Below are positions 1 through 8,122 of a DNA stretch of 64,000 nucleotides, piece by piece. Numbering within the stretch: the stretch's first letter is position 1; the number at the start of each line of letters is the position of its first letter. The position numbers and the translations under genes are program-made. Below the pieces are notes generated by a model. The model had not been told where the DNA came from. It searched no databases and saw only the letters and a list, made by a program, of their open reading frames with translations. Source of the stretch: NIOZ-UU13 sp035528395 (GTDB lineage Bacteria > Planctomycetota > Phycisphaerae > Sedimentisphaerales > Anaerobacaceae); NCBI GenBank assembly GCA_035528395.1, contig DATKYR010000218.1, positions 1 to 64,000 of the forward strand. Direction: 5' to 3'.

Positions 1-231
1 CATCAAGACCTGTACCTGATCCTACGTTTGCCGGATGGAACCTGGTCCAAACCTCGGAATCTTGGCCCTAAGATTAATTCTACGTATATTGAATTCGGAG
101 CGAGAATCTCCCCGGACAAGAAGTACCTGTTCTTCAACCGCTGCAACGGCTGGGATCCAAGGATCTACAGCACGCATTCGTATATCTACTGGGTTGAACT
201 CAAGGAGTATCTACCCGAATCCCATAGATAG
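1..231 (+). CDS. PD40 beta-propeller protein, 3' part only
   Basis: The reading frame is open from base 1, so the gene starts outside the window; only the last 76 codons are visible. They contain the final PD40-type blade motif ISPDKKYLFF and the C-terminal signature YWVELKEYLPES that ends every member of the following array. Compared with the complete copies, roughly the N-terminal three quarters are missing. The stop at 229-231 is followed by the same intergenic leader (232-282) found between the other copies. The function is unknown; PD40 propellers usually bind proteins or glycans outside the cytoplasm. The array therefore probably continues to the left. Confidence 0.85.
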   Translation, partial: HQDLYLILRLPDGTWSKPRNLGPKINSTYIEFGARISPDKKYLFFNRCNGWDPRIYSTHSYIYWVELKEYLPESHR

Positions 232-282
232 TCTGAAGGAACATCAAATAGGCAAATGGCCACTATGAAAAGGAGATATGTT
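232..282 (+). repeat. Conserved array leader between propeller genes
   Basis: The stretch from each stop codon to the next ATG is almost the same at 232-282, 3013-3063 and 4962-5012, and is shortened at 4003-4040. It contains CTGAAGGAATATCAAATAGG, ATGGCCACTAT and the ribosome site AAAAGGAGA. Non-coding DNA this similar means the whole gene-plus-leader unit was duplicated recently. No terminator is seen between copies, so one transcript is likely. Confidence 0.7.
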
Positions 283-1200
283 ATGAAACAAAAGAAAAAA
301 ATGGTTTGGCTTGTGGCTTTTTTAGCAGTAGGTTCTATCCAGGTGTTCGGAAAGCCCTTTGCCGAGGGCCCGTACATGGGACAGACTCCGCCCGGATCCA
401 CGGCTCAGATCTTTGCTCCAGGATTTATCAGTGATACGCGGCCACACCAGTTGGAACTCTGGGGGAGCTTCTCGGCTGATGGCAACACCTTTTGTTTTGA
501 CCGGCGTGGGTATGTTTTCATCACAGAAAACATAGATCAGGGCTGGACAAGGCCTAAGCGTATAATGAGTATTCCATTCAGGGCATCGTATTGCTGTCTG
601 TCTCCGGATGCCAATAGTATCTACGTCATGTACAACGTCATGTACAAGTACGATCCGTCCAAACACTACAATCCGTGTCGCTGCCAAAGAACGTCTGATG
701 GATGGTCCACACCCCAAGAACTAGGACCACCACTAAGTTCTCCGGCAAGTGAGCTTGGAATCTCTTTAGCAGCGAATAACAGTATCTACTTCGGTTCCGG
801 ACGTAAGGGGCACGGAAAAGGCATCATATGGGTCGCCCCTTTTGTGGGCAACACATGGACCCGGGCCGTACATATCGATTTGAATTACCCAGCGGGCGAG
901 CCGGGAATTGCCCCGGATGAGTCGTTTATGGTGTTCACCGCCATGAATCAACCGGGAGGTTATGGGCAGCGGGACCTGTACCTGACCCTGCATTTGCCGG
1001 ATGGCACGTGGTCCACACCGCAAAATCTGGGCCCTCGAATCAACTCTGCCTATTTTGAATACGGACCTAGAATTTCACCCGACAAGAAGTACCTCTTCTT
1101 CACCCGCGCTAACGGGTGGGGTTACTATGGTGGACCCGGAGACACGGGTGATATCTACTGGGTCGAACTCAAGGAATATATACCCGAATCCTATAGATAG
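283..1200 (+). CDS. Exported PD40 (WD40-like) beta-propeller protein, array copy 2
   Basis: A 305-residue protein with a hydrophobic signal peptide (about residues 1-22) and a mature start KPFAEGPYMGQTPPGS. Five evenly spaced PD40-like motifs can be read in order: FSADGNTFCF, LSPDANSIYV, LAANNSIYF, IAPDESFMVF and ISPDKKYLFF, consistent with a five- or six-bladed propeller. The frame is open from an ATG at 256, but AAAAGGAGA at 268-275 sits at the right distance from the ATG at 283, and a start there leaves a clean signal peptide. No catalytic residues are visible, so a binding or structural role in the periplasm or at the cell surface is inferred. It is one of six close tandem copies. Confidence 0.85.
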   Translation: MKQKKKMVWLVAFLAVGSIQVFGKPFAEGPYMGQTPPGSTAQIFAPGFISDTRPHQLELWGSFSADGNTFCFDRRGYVFITENIDQGWTRPKRIMSIPFRASYCCLSPDANSIYVMYNVMYKYDPSKHYNPCRCQRTSDGWSTPQELGPPLSSPASELGISLAANNSIYFGSGRKGHGKGIIWVAPFVGNTWTRAVHIDLNYPAGEPGIAPDESFMVFTAMNQPGGYGQRDLYLTLHLPDGTWSTPQNLGPRINSAYFEYGPRISPDKKYLFFTRANGWGYYGGPGDTGDIYWVELKEYIPESYR

Positions 1201-1230
1201 CCCCTAGGGGACACCTTCTTTAGGAGCACA

Positions 1231-3012
1231 ATGATGAGAACACTGTTTATAAGCTTAATGATTGGTCTGGGAATGGTCCACACAGGTTTAGGCGATACCC
1301 AAGTTAAGACACTGGTTCACGGCAGAAGAACGCGGTCCTACCGTGTGCATCTCCCGCCGTCGTATCGGGAAGGTCATCCTATGGCATTGGTGTTTGCCTT
1401 GCACGGTTACGCGGACACGGGTGCCATATTTGAGAAAAAGTCAGGTTTCAGCCGTATTGCAGATCGTGAAGGATTCATGGTGGTTTACCCCAATGCAGTA
1501 GCCTTTGGTGCTAAGCAGAAGCAACTGTGGAACGGAGGTGGTATTTATGGAATCTGGTGGGCGGGACAGGTGGACGATGTCAGCTTCTTTACGAAGCTGA
1601 TTGATACCGTTTCTGCTCATTATACGATTGATCCGAATAGGATCTTTGTGTATGGCACATCCAGTGGGGGATTTATGGCGCATCACCTGGGGGCCCGATT
1701 GCCGGGGCGGTTTGCAGCGATTGCTCCGTGGGCCGGGCTATTGGCCTTTAACGATTTTGTGGCAGGCCCGCCTGTATCGGTGATTCACTTTCATGGGGCG
1801 CAGGATAAACGCGTCTTATACAATGGGTTACCAAACTGGGGTTTCTCCAGCGTTGAACATGGGATACGTCTATGGGCAAAACGCAACCGATGTAAATCAA
1901 CTCCCATCGTCATTAGGGATGATCCTAACACCTTGGTGCGACGATGGGCAGCACCAAAGGGGACAGGTGATGTTGTCCTTTACAAGCTCAAGAACCAAGG
2001 CCATATGCCTCCCCAGTCGAATTGCAACCTACCTGAGATTGCCTGGACATTCTTTAAGAATCATCCGAGAAGCAACATTAAGACACAGTGGCCTGAATCG
2101 CAATCCCCTGCAGAACCGTTTGCCAAGGGGCCCTATTTGGGACAGACCCCGCCCGGCTCCACGGCTCAAGTCTTTGCACCCAGACTGATCTGTCACACCG
2201 GCACCGGACCACACCAGTGGGAAGCCTTTGGGACCTTCTCTGCGGACGGCAACACCTTTTGTTTTCAACGAGTCAGTGGTATTTTCATCACAGAAAACAC
2301 GGACCAGGGCTGGACAGCTCCTGAGCTTATAAAAAGTATTCCACCGAATACGTGGTCGCCCTGGTCGGCCTGTCTGTCTCCGGATGCCAATAGTATTTTC
2401 TTTACGAGAGCCTTGTTGAATCCGGTGTCCAAACGCAATCTATATTGTTGCAATCGAACAGCACGTGGATGGGCTAAGCCACAGAGCCTCGGACAGCCAC
2501 TCAGTTCTCCGGACAAGGAAATTGAATGCTCTTTAGCAGCGAATAACAGTATCTACCTCAGTTCCAGCCGTAAGGGGAATGACGGAAGAAGCATTATATG
2601 GGTCGCCCCTTTTGTTGACAACACCTGGCCTCGAGCCGACCATATCACCTTGAATCTCCAACAACCTCTCATAAAACATGGACCAGTTTTCGGGGGCAAG
2701 ATCAAAGCGACCGATCCGGGTATTGCCCCGGATGAGTCTTTTATGGTATTCACAGACAAGGACCTACCGGGAGGTTATGGGCATCGAGATCTGTACCTTA
2801 CCCTGCGTTTGCCGGATGGAACCTGGTCCACACCGCGAAATCTGGGCCCTCGGATTAATACTGCCTATATTGAACACGGCCCCAGAATCTCACCGGACAA
2901 GAAGTACCTCTTCTTCAACCGCTGCAACGGCTGGGATCCAAGAATCTACAGCGTGGAGTCGGACATCTACTGGGTTGAACTCAAGGAATATCTACCCGAA
3001 TCCTATAGATAG
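1231..3012 (+). CDS. Exported esterase (feruloyl esterase/PHB depolymerase type) fused to a PD40 propeller
   Basis: A 593-residue two-domain protein. Residues 1-21 are a signal peptide. Residues about 30-280 are an alpha/beta-hydrolase of the LpqC/feruloyl esterase/PHB depolymerase group: oxyanion region ALHGYADTG, nucleophile elbow GTSSGG (Ser144), probable acid Asp192 in HGAQDKRV and His258 in QGHMPP. From about residue 294 the sequence EPFAKGPYLGQTPPGSTAQV begins, which is the mature N-terminus of the neighbouring propeller proteins, and the rest is a full array-type propeller ending ELKEYLPESYR. The start is the first of two ATGs, behind AGGAG at 1222-1226. Unlike its sisters it lacks the conserved array leader. 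The enzyme could cleave ester bonds in plant or algal polysaccharide or polyester, with the propeller as a binding module (inference). Confidence 0.85.
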   Translation: MMRTLFISLMIGLGMVHTGLGDTQVKTLVHGRRTRSYRVHLPPSYREGHPMALVFALHGYADTGAIFEKKSGFSRIADREGFMVVYPNAVAFGAKQKQLWNGGGIYGIWWAGQVDDVSFFTKLIDTVSAHYTIDPNRIFVYGTSSGGFMAHHLGARLPGRFAAIAPWAGLLAFNDFVAGPPVSVIHFHGAQDKRVLYNGLPNWGFSSVEHGIRLWAKRNRCKSTPIVIRDDPNTLVRRWAAPKGTGDVVLYKLKNQGHMPPQSNCNLPEIAWTFFKNHPRSNIKTQWPESQSPAEPFAKGPYLGQTPPGSTAQVFAPRLICHTGTGPHQWEAFGTFSADGNTFCFQRVSGIFITENTDQGWTAPELIKSIPPNTWSPWSACLSPDANSIFFTRALLNPVSKRNLYCCNRTARGWAKPQSLGQPLSSPDKEIECSLAANNSIYLSSSRKGNDGRSIIWVAPFVDNTWPRADHITLNLQQPLIKHGPVFGGKIKATDPGIAPDESFMVFTDKDLPGGYGHRDLYLTLRLPDGTWSTPRNLGPRINTAYIEHGPRISPDKKYLFFNRCNGWDPRIYSVESDIYWVELKEYLPESYR

Positions 3013-3063
3013 CCTGAAGGCATATCAAATAGGCAAATGGCCACTATAAAAAGGAGATCTGTT

Positions 3064-4002
3064 ATGAAACAAACAATGAATACGATTGTGAAGCTCGTGG
3101 TCTTGTTGGGGATTGGCTCCATCCAGGCGTTCGCCGAACCGTTTGCCAAGGGACCTTACCTGGGACAGACCCCGCCCGGCCCTATCGCCCAGGTCTTTGC
3201 CCCGGGATTGATCTGTTATACCGGGCATGGTCAGTGGGAATCACATGGGCACTTCTCTGCGGATGGCAACACCTTTTGTTTTGCCCGAAGTCGGCGTGTT
3301 TTTATCACAGAAAACACGGACCAGGGCTGGACAACGCCTAAGCGTATAAAAAGTATTCCATACAAAATATGGTCGCCCTGTCTGTCTCCGGATGCCAATA
3401 GTATCTACTTCATGGGCCGATCCAGCACCAGATCGATACGGAACAGCTACGATCCCTCCACACGCGCGAGTCTTCGTCGCTGCATGCGCACGTCCAAGGG
3501 ATGGTCTTTGCCGCAGGAATTAGGACCACCCTTCAGCGACTCGGGGTTGGGATTCTCTGTGGCAGCAGATAATAGTATCTACTTTATTTCCGATCGCAAG
3601 GGACCATACAGAAACCGTTTTTGGGTTGCCCCTTTTGTGGGCAACACCTGGCCTCGGGCTATAAATATCCCCGTGGAGAAGGGCAATTTAAAAGGCTGCC
3701 ATCCGGGCATTGCTCCGGATGAGTCCTTTATGGTATTCTACTCCATTCGACCGGGAGCACCGGGCGGAACAGAGACGGACCTGTACCTGACCCTGCGACG
3801 GCCGGATGGTACCTGGACCAAACCCCGGAATATGGGTCCTCGAATTAATTCCGGGTATTATGAATTCGGAGCGAGAATCTCACCGGACAAGAAGTACATG
3901 TTCTTCACCCGCAGTACCGGATGGAATCTGGGTCCGGGTCGCGATAAGGGTGACATCTACTGGGTTGAACTCAAGGAATATCTACCCGAATCCTATAGAT
4001 AG
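3064..4002 (+). CDS. Exported PD40 beta-propeller protein, array copy 4
   Basis: A 312-residue paralogue of the other array members: signal peptide MKQTMNTIVKLVVLLGIGS, then PFAKGPYLGQTPPGPIAQVF, the same five PD40-like motifs (FSADGNTFCF, LSPDANSIYF, VAADNSIYF, IAPDESFMVF, ISPDKKYMFF) and the tail ELKEYLPESYR. The ATG at 3064 is preferred over 3037 because AAAAGGAGA lies just before it and because it gives a normal signal peptide. The leader (3013-3063) is nearly the same as those before copies 2 and 6. Sequence differences from its neighbours are concentrated in the loops between blades. Function unknown; binding is inferred from the fold. Confidence 0.85.
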   Translation: MKQTMNTIVKLVVLLGIGSIQAFAEPFAKGPYLGQTPPGPIAQVFAPGLICYTGHGQWESHGHFSADGNTFCFARSRRVFITENTDQGWTTPKRIKSIPYKIWSPCLSPDANSIYFMGRSSTRSIRNSYDPSTRASLRRCMRTSKGWSLPQELGPPFSDSGLGFSVAADNSIYFISDRKGPYRNRFWVAPFVGNTWPRAINIPVEKGNLKGCHPGIAPDESFMVFYSIRPGAPGGTETDLYLTLRRPDGTWTKPRNMGPRINSGYYEFGARISPDKKYMFFTRSTGWNLGPGRDKGDIYWVELKEYLPESYR

Positions 4003-4040
4003 CCTGAAGGAATATCAAGCGAGTGAAAAGGAGATCTGTT

Positions 4041-4961
4041 ATGAAGCAGACAAAGAATCAGATTGTGACGCTCATGGTTTTCTTGGGGATTGGCTCCATC
4101 CAGGTATTCGCCGCCCCATTTGCCAAGGGGCCGTATTTAGGGCAGGTTCCGCCCGGATCCACGCCTCAGGTCTTTGCCCCCGGATTGATCTGTAATACCG
4201 GGCAAGGCCAGTGGGAATCGCATGGGACCTTCTCCGCTGACGGGAAGGCCTTTTGTTATAAACAACGCCGGAAGGTATACATCACAGAAAATACGGACCA
4301 GGGTTGGACAGCCCCTAAGCATATAAAAAGTGTTCCAGTCAATAATTGGTCGCCCTACCTGTCTCCGGATGCAAACAGTATTTACTTTAGTCTCGCCTAC
4401 CTTAATCAGTTCAACCAGTTCAACCGCTTCAATCTGTTTCGTTGTAACAGAACCCCCCGCGGATGGGCCCAGCCGCAGGAACTCGGGCCACCGCTCAGTT
4501 CTTCGGCCGCTGAATGGGGATTCTCTTTAGCAGCGGATAACAGTTTCTACTTCTCTTCCACGCGCAAGGGGGGACGTGGCGGAGACGATATATGGTACGC
4601 TCCTTTTGTTGATAATACCTGGTCACAGGCTATCCATCTTCCTGCTTTAGCCACTGGCTACAACGACGCTGGTCCGGGCATTGCCCCGGATAAATCTTTT
4701 ATGGTGTTTAACTCCATTAAACCGGGAGGACTGGGCGGTGCGGATCTGTACCTGAGCTTGCGACAACCGGATGGAACCTGGACCACACCGAGAAATCTAG
4801 GCCCCAGAGTCAATTCCGCGTATCATGACTTCGGATCTTATATCTCACCTGACAAGAAATACCTATTTTTCTCCCGCCGTACAGGCGGGAATTCGAGCCG
4901 TGATGCCGCGGATATCTACTGGGTTGAACTCAAGGAATATCTACCCGAATCCTATAGATAG
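4041..4961 (+). CDS. Exported PD40 beta-propeller protein, array copy 5
   Basis: A 306-residue paralogue with signal peptide (MKQTKNQIVTLMVFLGIGS), mature start APFAKGPYLGQVPPGSTPQ, five PD40-like motifs and the tail ELKEYLPESYR. A local duplication gives NQFNQFNRFNLF near residue 120, from a short in-frame triplet-type DNA repeat around 4405-4440. The start is the ATG at 4041 with AAAAGGAGA upstream. Its leader (4003-4040) is shorter than the others: the ATAGGCAAATGGCC segment is missing, which marks a separate deletion after duplication. Role unknown. Confidence 0.85.
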   Translation: MKQTKNQIVTLMVFLGIGSIQVFAAPFAKGPYLGQVPPGSTPQVFAPGLICNTGQGQWESHGTFSADGKAFCYKQRRKVYITENTDQGWTAPKHIKSVPVNNWSPYLSPDANSIYFSLAYLNQFNQFNRFNLFRCNRTPRGWAQPQELGPPLSSSAAEWGFSLAADNSFYFSSTRKGGRGGDDIWYAPFVDNTWSQAIHLPALATGYNDAGPGIAPDKSFMVFNSIKPGGLGGADLYLSLRQPDGTWTTPRNLGPRVNSAYHDFGSYISPDKKYLFFSRRTGGNSSRDAADIYWVELKEYLPESYR

Positions 4962-5012
4962 CCTGAAGGAATATCAAATAGGCAAATGGCCGCTATCAAA
5001 AGGAGATATGTT

Positions 5013-5954
5013 ATGAAACAGACAATGAAAAAAATTGTGTGGCTCGCAGCTTTTTTAGGAATAAGTTCTATCCAGGTGTTCGGAAAGCCCTTTGCCGAGG
5101 GACCTTACCTGGGACAGACTCCGCCCGGATCCACGGCCCAGGTCTTTGCCCCGGGATTGATCTGCGATACACGGCCGCACCGGTGGGAAACCCATGGGCA
5201 CTTCTCGGCTGATGGCAACACATTTTGTTTTCGCCGGCTCGGGTATATTTATATCACAGAAAACACGGACCAGGGCTGGACAACGCCTAAGCGTATAAAA
5301 AGCATTCCATACAGGACCTGGTCGTGCTGTCTGTCTCCGGATGCCAATAGTATCTACTTCATGGACCAACATTTCACCAGATCGATACGGAACAGCTACG
5401 TTTCCTCCAAACCCTGGACTTATCATCGCTGCCTGCGCACGTCCCGGGGATGGTCTTTGCCGCGTGAATTAGGCCCCCCCTTCAGTTCCGCTTCGGGTGG
5501 ATTCTCTGTGTCAGCGGATAACAGTATCTACTTTAAATCCAAACGAGGCGGTTTTTGGGTTGCCCCTTTTGTGGGCAACACCTGGGATCGGGCTATAAAG
5601 ATTCCTGTGGAGATGGGCAGCTTAAGAGGCTGCCATCCGGGCGTTGCCCCGGATGGGTCCTTTCTGGTATTCTACTCTATTCGACCGGGAGCGCTGGGTG
5701 GAACGGAAACGGACCTGTACCTCACCCTGCGACGGCCGGATGGTACCTGGACCAAACCCCGGAATATGGGTCCTGGAATTAATACCGGGTATCATGAAAT
5801 CGGGGCGAGGATCTCCCCGGACAAGAAATACATGTTCTTCACCCGCAGTACCGGGTGGAATCTGAATCGCGCTACCGATACGGCTGACATTTATTGGGTA
5901 GAACTCAAGGAATACCTACCTGATCCCAATAGTTCCAGTCAGGTCGTGGATTAG
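5013..5954 (+). CDS. Exported PD40 beta-propeller protein, last array copy
   Basis: A 313-residue paralogue, closest to copy 4 in the C-terminal half (both have GCHPG(I/V)APD and TKPRNMGP) and closest to copy 2 in the signal peptide and first blade, a mosaic pattern that suggests gene conversion or unequal exchange. The start at 5013 follows AAAAGGAGA. The C-terminus departs from the array consensus: after ELKEYLP it ends in DPNSSSQVVD instead of ESYR, so the copy has been spliced to foreign downstream sequence. The array stops here. Confidence 0.85.
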   Translation: MKQTMKKIVWLAAFLGISSIQVFGKPFAEGPYLGQTPPGSTAQVFAPGLICDTRPHRWETHGHFSADGNTFCFRRLGYIYITENTDQGWTTPKRIKSIPYRTWSCCLSPDANSIYFMDQHFTRSIRNSYVSSKPWTYHRCLRTSRGWSLPRELGPPFSSASGGFSVSADNSIYFKSKRGGFWVAPFVGNTWDRAIKIPVEMGSLRGCHPGVAPDGSFLVFYSIRPGALGGTETDLYLTLRRPDGTWTKPRNMGPGINTGYHEIGARISPDKKYMFFTRSTGWNLNRATDTADIYWVELKEYLPDPNSSSQVVD

Positions 5955-6323
5955 CGAGTGTTCATGCGAATGAAAGATTCCGCGACCTGCCCGATGCACG
6001 GCAATCCCAGTAAATATATGAAATTTTGGCATGAATTTGGCAGAATGATATATCGAAAGGTTTTGAAATACTACTGAATGACTTATTTGGGCTTGAGGGG
6101 TATCTAATATAAGTGATTCCGTGAAGTGTATATGGGAAAATCCGGTTTAGGTAGCCTGGCCAATATCCAATTGTATTCTGAGTCACCGTGTGCATCAATT
6201 CAAAGAGGGAAATTAATGGGAGTATGTGTTTGCCTTCTAAGGAGATTCGAGTTTGCCTAAAATTCTAATAATGACGAGCGTATTTGGCATAGTAAAGAAT
6301 ACGAGAGTAATTGAGAAAATTCT
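5955..6323. other. Gap between propeller array and gene cassette
   Basis: No convincing gene. The DNA becomes noticeably AT-rich from about 6100 on, like the gene that follows. No attC-like structure was recognised on this side, so the left border of the putative cassette could not be fixed. Confidence 0.5.
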
Positions 6324-6713
6324 ATGCTAAAATCAATAGAAGAACTTCACAAGAACGACAAAATAGCTTCAATGAATGGAGATTTGGAAACACTATTATC
6401 ATTGTTCACAGACGATGGTATAGCAATTCCAGCGGAAGGTGAAATTATAGAGGGAAAAGAAGCGTTAAGAGAAATGTTAAAGCAGAATTTTGAACTTCTT
6501 AAAGATTATATAATTACTGAATATAAACAAGATTTTAAGGAAACAAAGATTTTAGGGAAATATGCATATGAATGGGGCATATATAGTGGGAAATATAAAT
6601 CAAAAGAAGATAATAAAGAAATAATAGGCAGCGGTAAATTGATGAGAATATTAAGGCTGCAAGAAGATGGAAGTTGGAAAGTGTCCAGAACAATATGGAC
6701 TATTGATAAATAA
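6324..6713 (+). CDS. SnoaL-like/DUF4440 (NTF2 fold) protein, probable integron cassette gene
   Basis: A 129-residue protein that reads as an NTF2-like/SnoaL domain: helix SIEELHKNDKIASMNGDLET, then LLSLFTDDGIAIPAEGEII, EGKEALREML and a C-terminal sheet ending GSWKVSRTIWTID. This is the whole domain, with no signal peptide. NTF2-fold proteins are small binding or enzyme domains; the substrate cannot be told. Its base composition is far more AT-rich than its neighbours, and it has only a weak ribosome site (GAGAAAATTCT before the ATG). The stop is followed within seven bases by an attC-like structure, so a cassette origin explains the composition, the small size and the lack of a promoter. Confidence 0.75.
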   Translation: MLKSIEELHKNDKIASMNGDLETLLSLFTDDGIAIPAEGEIIEGKEALREMLKQNFELLKDYIITEYKQDFKETKILGKYAYEWGIYSGKYKSKEDNKEIIGSGKLMRILRLQEDGSWKVSRTIWTIDK

Positions 6714-6719
6714 TTAACC

Positions 6720-6853
6720 GTATAACAATTTGCTCAAGCCGAAACGAGACACGTTTTTGCTAAATTGCAAGTTAAGTGGTTTTTAACAAATTCCGTGACT
6801 GTTCAAAGATAAATTTAAGTAATGTCTCGTTCGGCTTAGCATGACCGTTACGC
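6720..6853 (+). other. attC-like integron recombination site
   Basis: A 134-bp imperfect inverted repeat just after the SnoaL-like gene. Outer box GTATAAC (6720-6726) faces GTTACGC (6847-6853, consensus GTTRRRY with one mismatch). The inner arms are AGCCGAAACGAGACA (6737-6751) and TGTCTCGTTCGGCT (6823-6836), complementary apart from one extra A, as expected for the unpaired base of attC sites. The text between R'' and the left arm, AACAATTTGCTCAAGCCGA, closely follows the known aadA-type attC (AACAATTCGTTCAAGCCGA). The 71-bp loop makes it a long attC, as in chromosomal integrons. No integrase gene lies in the window. Confidence 0.75.
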
Positions 6854-7001
6854 GCGGTTCGGCGGAATTCAATAGGATACATGAAGTTCCCTGCTGATTA
6901 GGGGAAAAAGCACACTTTGCCAGAACAGTATGAATCGGCCTTGGCTCTGAGTGACGCACATTTGCGAGATGGGTAGACAGAAATAATGGTGGGGCAAGCC
7001 C
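6854..7001. other. Non-coding DNA between attC and tandem repeat
   Basis: No gene is seen. The stretch ends in a GGTGGGGCAAGCCCCCACC hairpin (around 6988-7006) whose right arm opens the 169-bp tandem repeat. Confidence 0.4.
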
Positions 7002-7352
7002 CCACCCTACCGCTCATAACGAGGCGGTTATTCGGATAAGCTCTAAGCGAAAAGAAAGCGCCTATTTGCTTGTCAAATCTTTTGTTGGGAGGCTATTGCT
7101 ATAAATAATGGTGGGGTAAGCCTCCCCTTCGATTACACTCAGGGTAAACTCAATGCGCTCAGGGCAGGTCCCACCCTACCGCTCATAACGAGGCGGTTAT
7201 TCGGATAAGCTCTAAGCGAAAAGAAAGCGCCTATTTGCTTGTCAAATCTTTTGTTGGGAGGCTATTGCTATAAATAATGGTGGGGCAACCCTTCCCTTCG
7301 ATTACACTCAGGGTAAACTCACTGCGCTCAGGGCAGGTCCCACCCTACCGCT
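7002..7352 (+). repeat. 169-bp tandem direct repeat, two copies plus a start of a third
   Basis: The segment starting CCACCCTACCGCTCATAACG at 7002 recurs at 7171 with very few changes, and its first bases recur at 7340 (CCACCCTACCGCT). Each unit contains AACGAGGCGGTTATTCGG with ATAAGCTCTAAG, which is the reverse complement of the left end of the MITE-like element at 44270, and a segment GATTACACTCAGGGTAAACT. Copy 1 is 7002-7170, copy 2 is 7171-7339. Confidence 0.85.
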
Positions 7353-7565
7353 GGTATCGGAGGTACGAAAACGGTCCTTGAGCAAAGGCGAGCAGGTGCA
7401 TAAATAAAGCAAAGCTCAATATTTTAATGTTTGTCAAAGGCTGTCAGGTTGGCAGTAAATGGGGTTCTATCCCGGTTATTGGCAGGCGGATTATTGTTGG
7501 AAGCTAAAATCTTAACTACATATAAAATAAGTACTTGCGCCAATATAGCCGTGTAAAAAGGCATT

Positions 7566-7580
7566 TGGCACGATATTTGC
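7566..7580 (+). promoter_or_regulatory. Sigma-54 (-24/-12) promoter
   Basis: TGGCACGATATTTGC matches the sigma-54 consensus TGGCAC-N5-TTGC exactly, including the GG/GC spacing. It lies 26 bp before the ribosome site and ATG of the receiver gene that heads the groES-groEL run, so transcription would begin near 7592. An enhancer-binding activator would be needed; none is in the window. Confidence 0.75.
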
Positions 7581-7606
7581 TCAGATTAAGAAAGGAATGT
7601 ACGGAT

Positions 7607-8020
7607 ATGGTGTCGAATCTGTCAAAACTCGAAGAAATCAACGTACTTGCCAGTGAGGCGAACTGGGCATGGCCGGAGGCGCTGCGCTATATTTTTCGTC
7701 CAAGAGGCATTAATCTGCTGATGGCTGAGAACGCGGTAGAGTTCGTCAATATTATCGAGAGGAAGCGGATCCATATCACAATCATTGATATGGATTCGGG
7801 GCAATCAAACGGGCTGGCAACGATAAAGATTATTCGAATGGATTATCCTCTGCTGCCGTGTATTCTCTTGACCAGCGCTGCGGGTGAATCTTTGCTCGGT
7901 AAGGCATTGCGACTTGATGTTTTCAGCGTGATTGACAAGCCGGTTGATATGAGTATTCTGCAGGAGCAATTGAACAGATTGTTTGTTAAGAAGTATAATA
8001 GTGATATTTTCGCAAAATAA
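7607..8020 (+). CDS. Degenerate response-regulator receiver-domain protein
   Basis: A 137-residue single-domain protein with a receiver-like pattern: IIERKRIHITIIDMDSGQSN carries the probable phospho-acceptor Asp, CILLTSAAG the conserved Thr/Ser, and SVIDKPVDMSIL the conserved Lys. The N-terminal acidic pair that normally binds Mg2+ is not recognisable (NVLASEANWAWPEA), so phosphorylation may be lost. The ATG at 7607 is chosen over the TTG at 7535, which lies upstream of the predicted transcript start; AAAGGA at 7591-7596 precedes it. There is no output domain. It sits 102 bp before groES behind a sigma-54 promoter, so a link to stress control is possible but inferred. Confidence 0.65.
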   Translation: MVSNLSKLEEINVLASEANWAWPEALRYIFRPRGINLLMAENAVEFVNIIERKRIHITIIDMDSGQSNGLATIKIIRMDYPLLPCILLTSAAGESLLGKALRLDVFSVIDKPVDMSILQEQLNRLFVKKYNSDIFAK

Positions 8021-8122
8021 TATAAGAAACAAGGCCAAAGAAACAATAGACAGAATGTATGACGTTCATAATATGAATAAAGTAAAAAATTAAAGAAGTT
8101 TTTTGAAAGGAGTAAGTACAAA

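Noticed and set aside
6032..6046. Second sigma-54 site (TGGCATGAATTTGGC)
   Set aside because: The -12 part reads TTGG instead of TTGC, so the essential GC is missing.
7002..7352. CRISPR array
   Set aside because: Units are 169 bp and adjacent without spacers; the repeat content is a mobile-element end.
8021..8122. CIRCE element upstream of groES
   Set aside because: No TTAGCACTC-N9-GAGTGCTAA-like inverted repeat is present.
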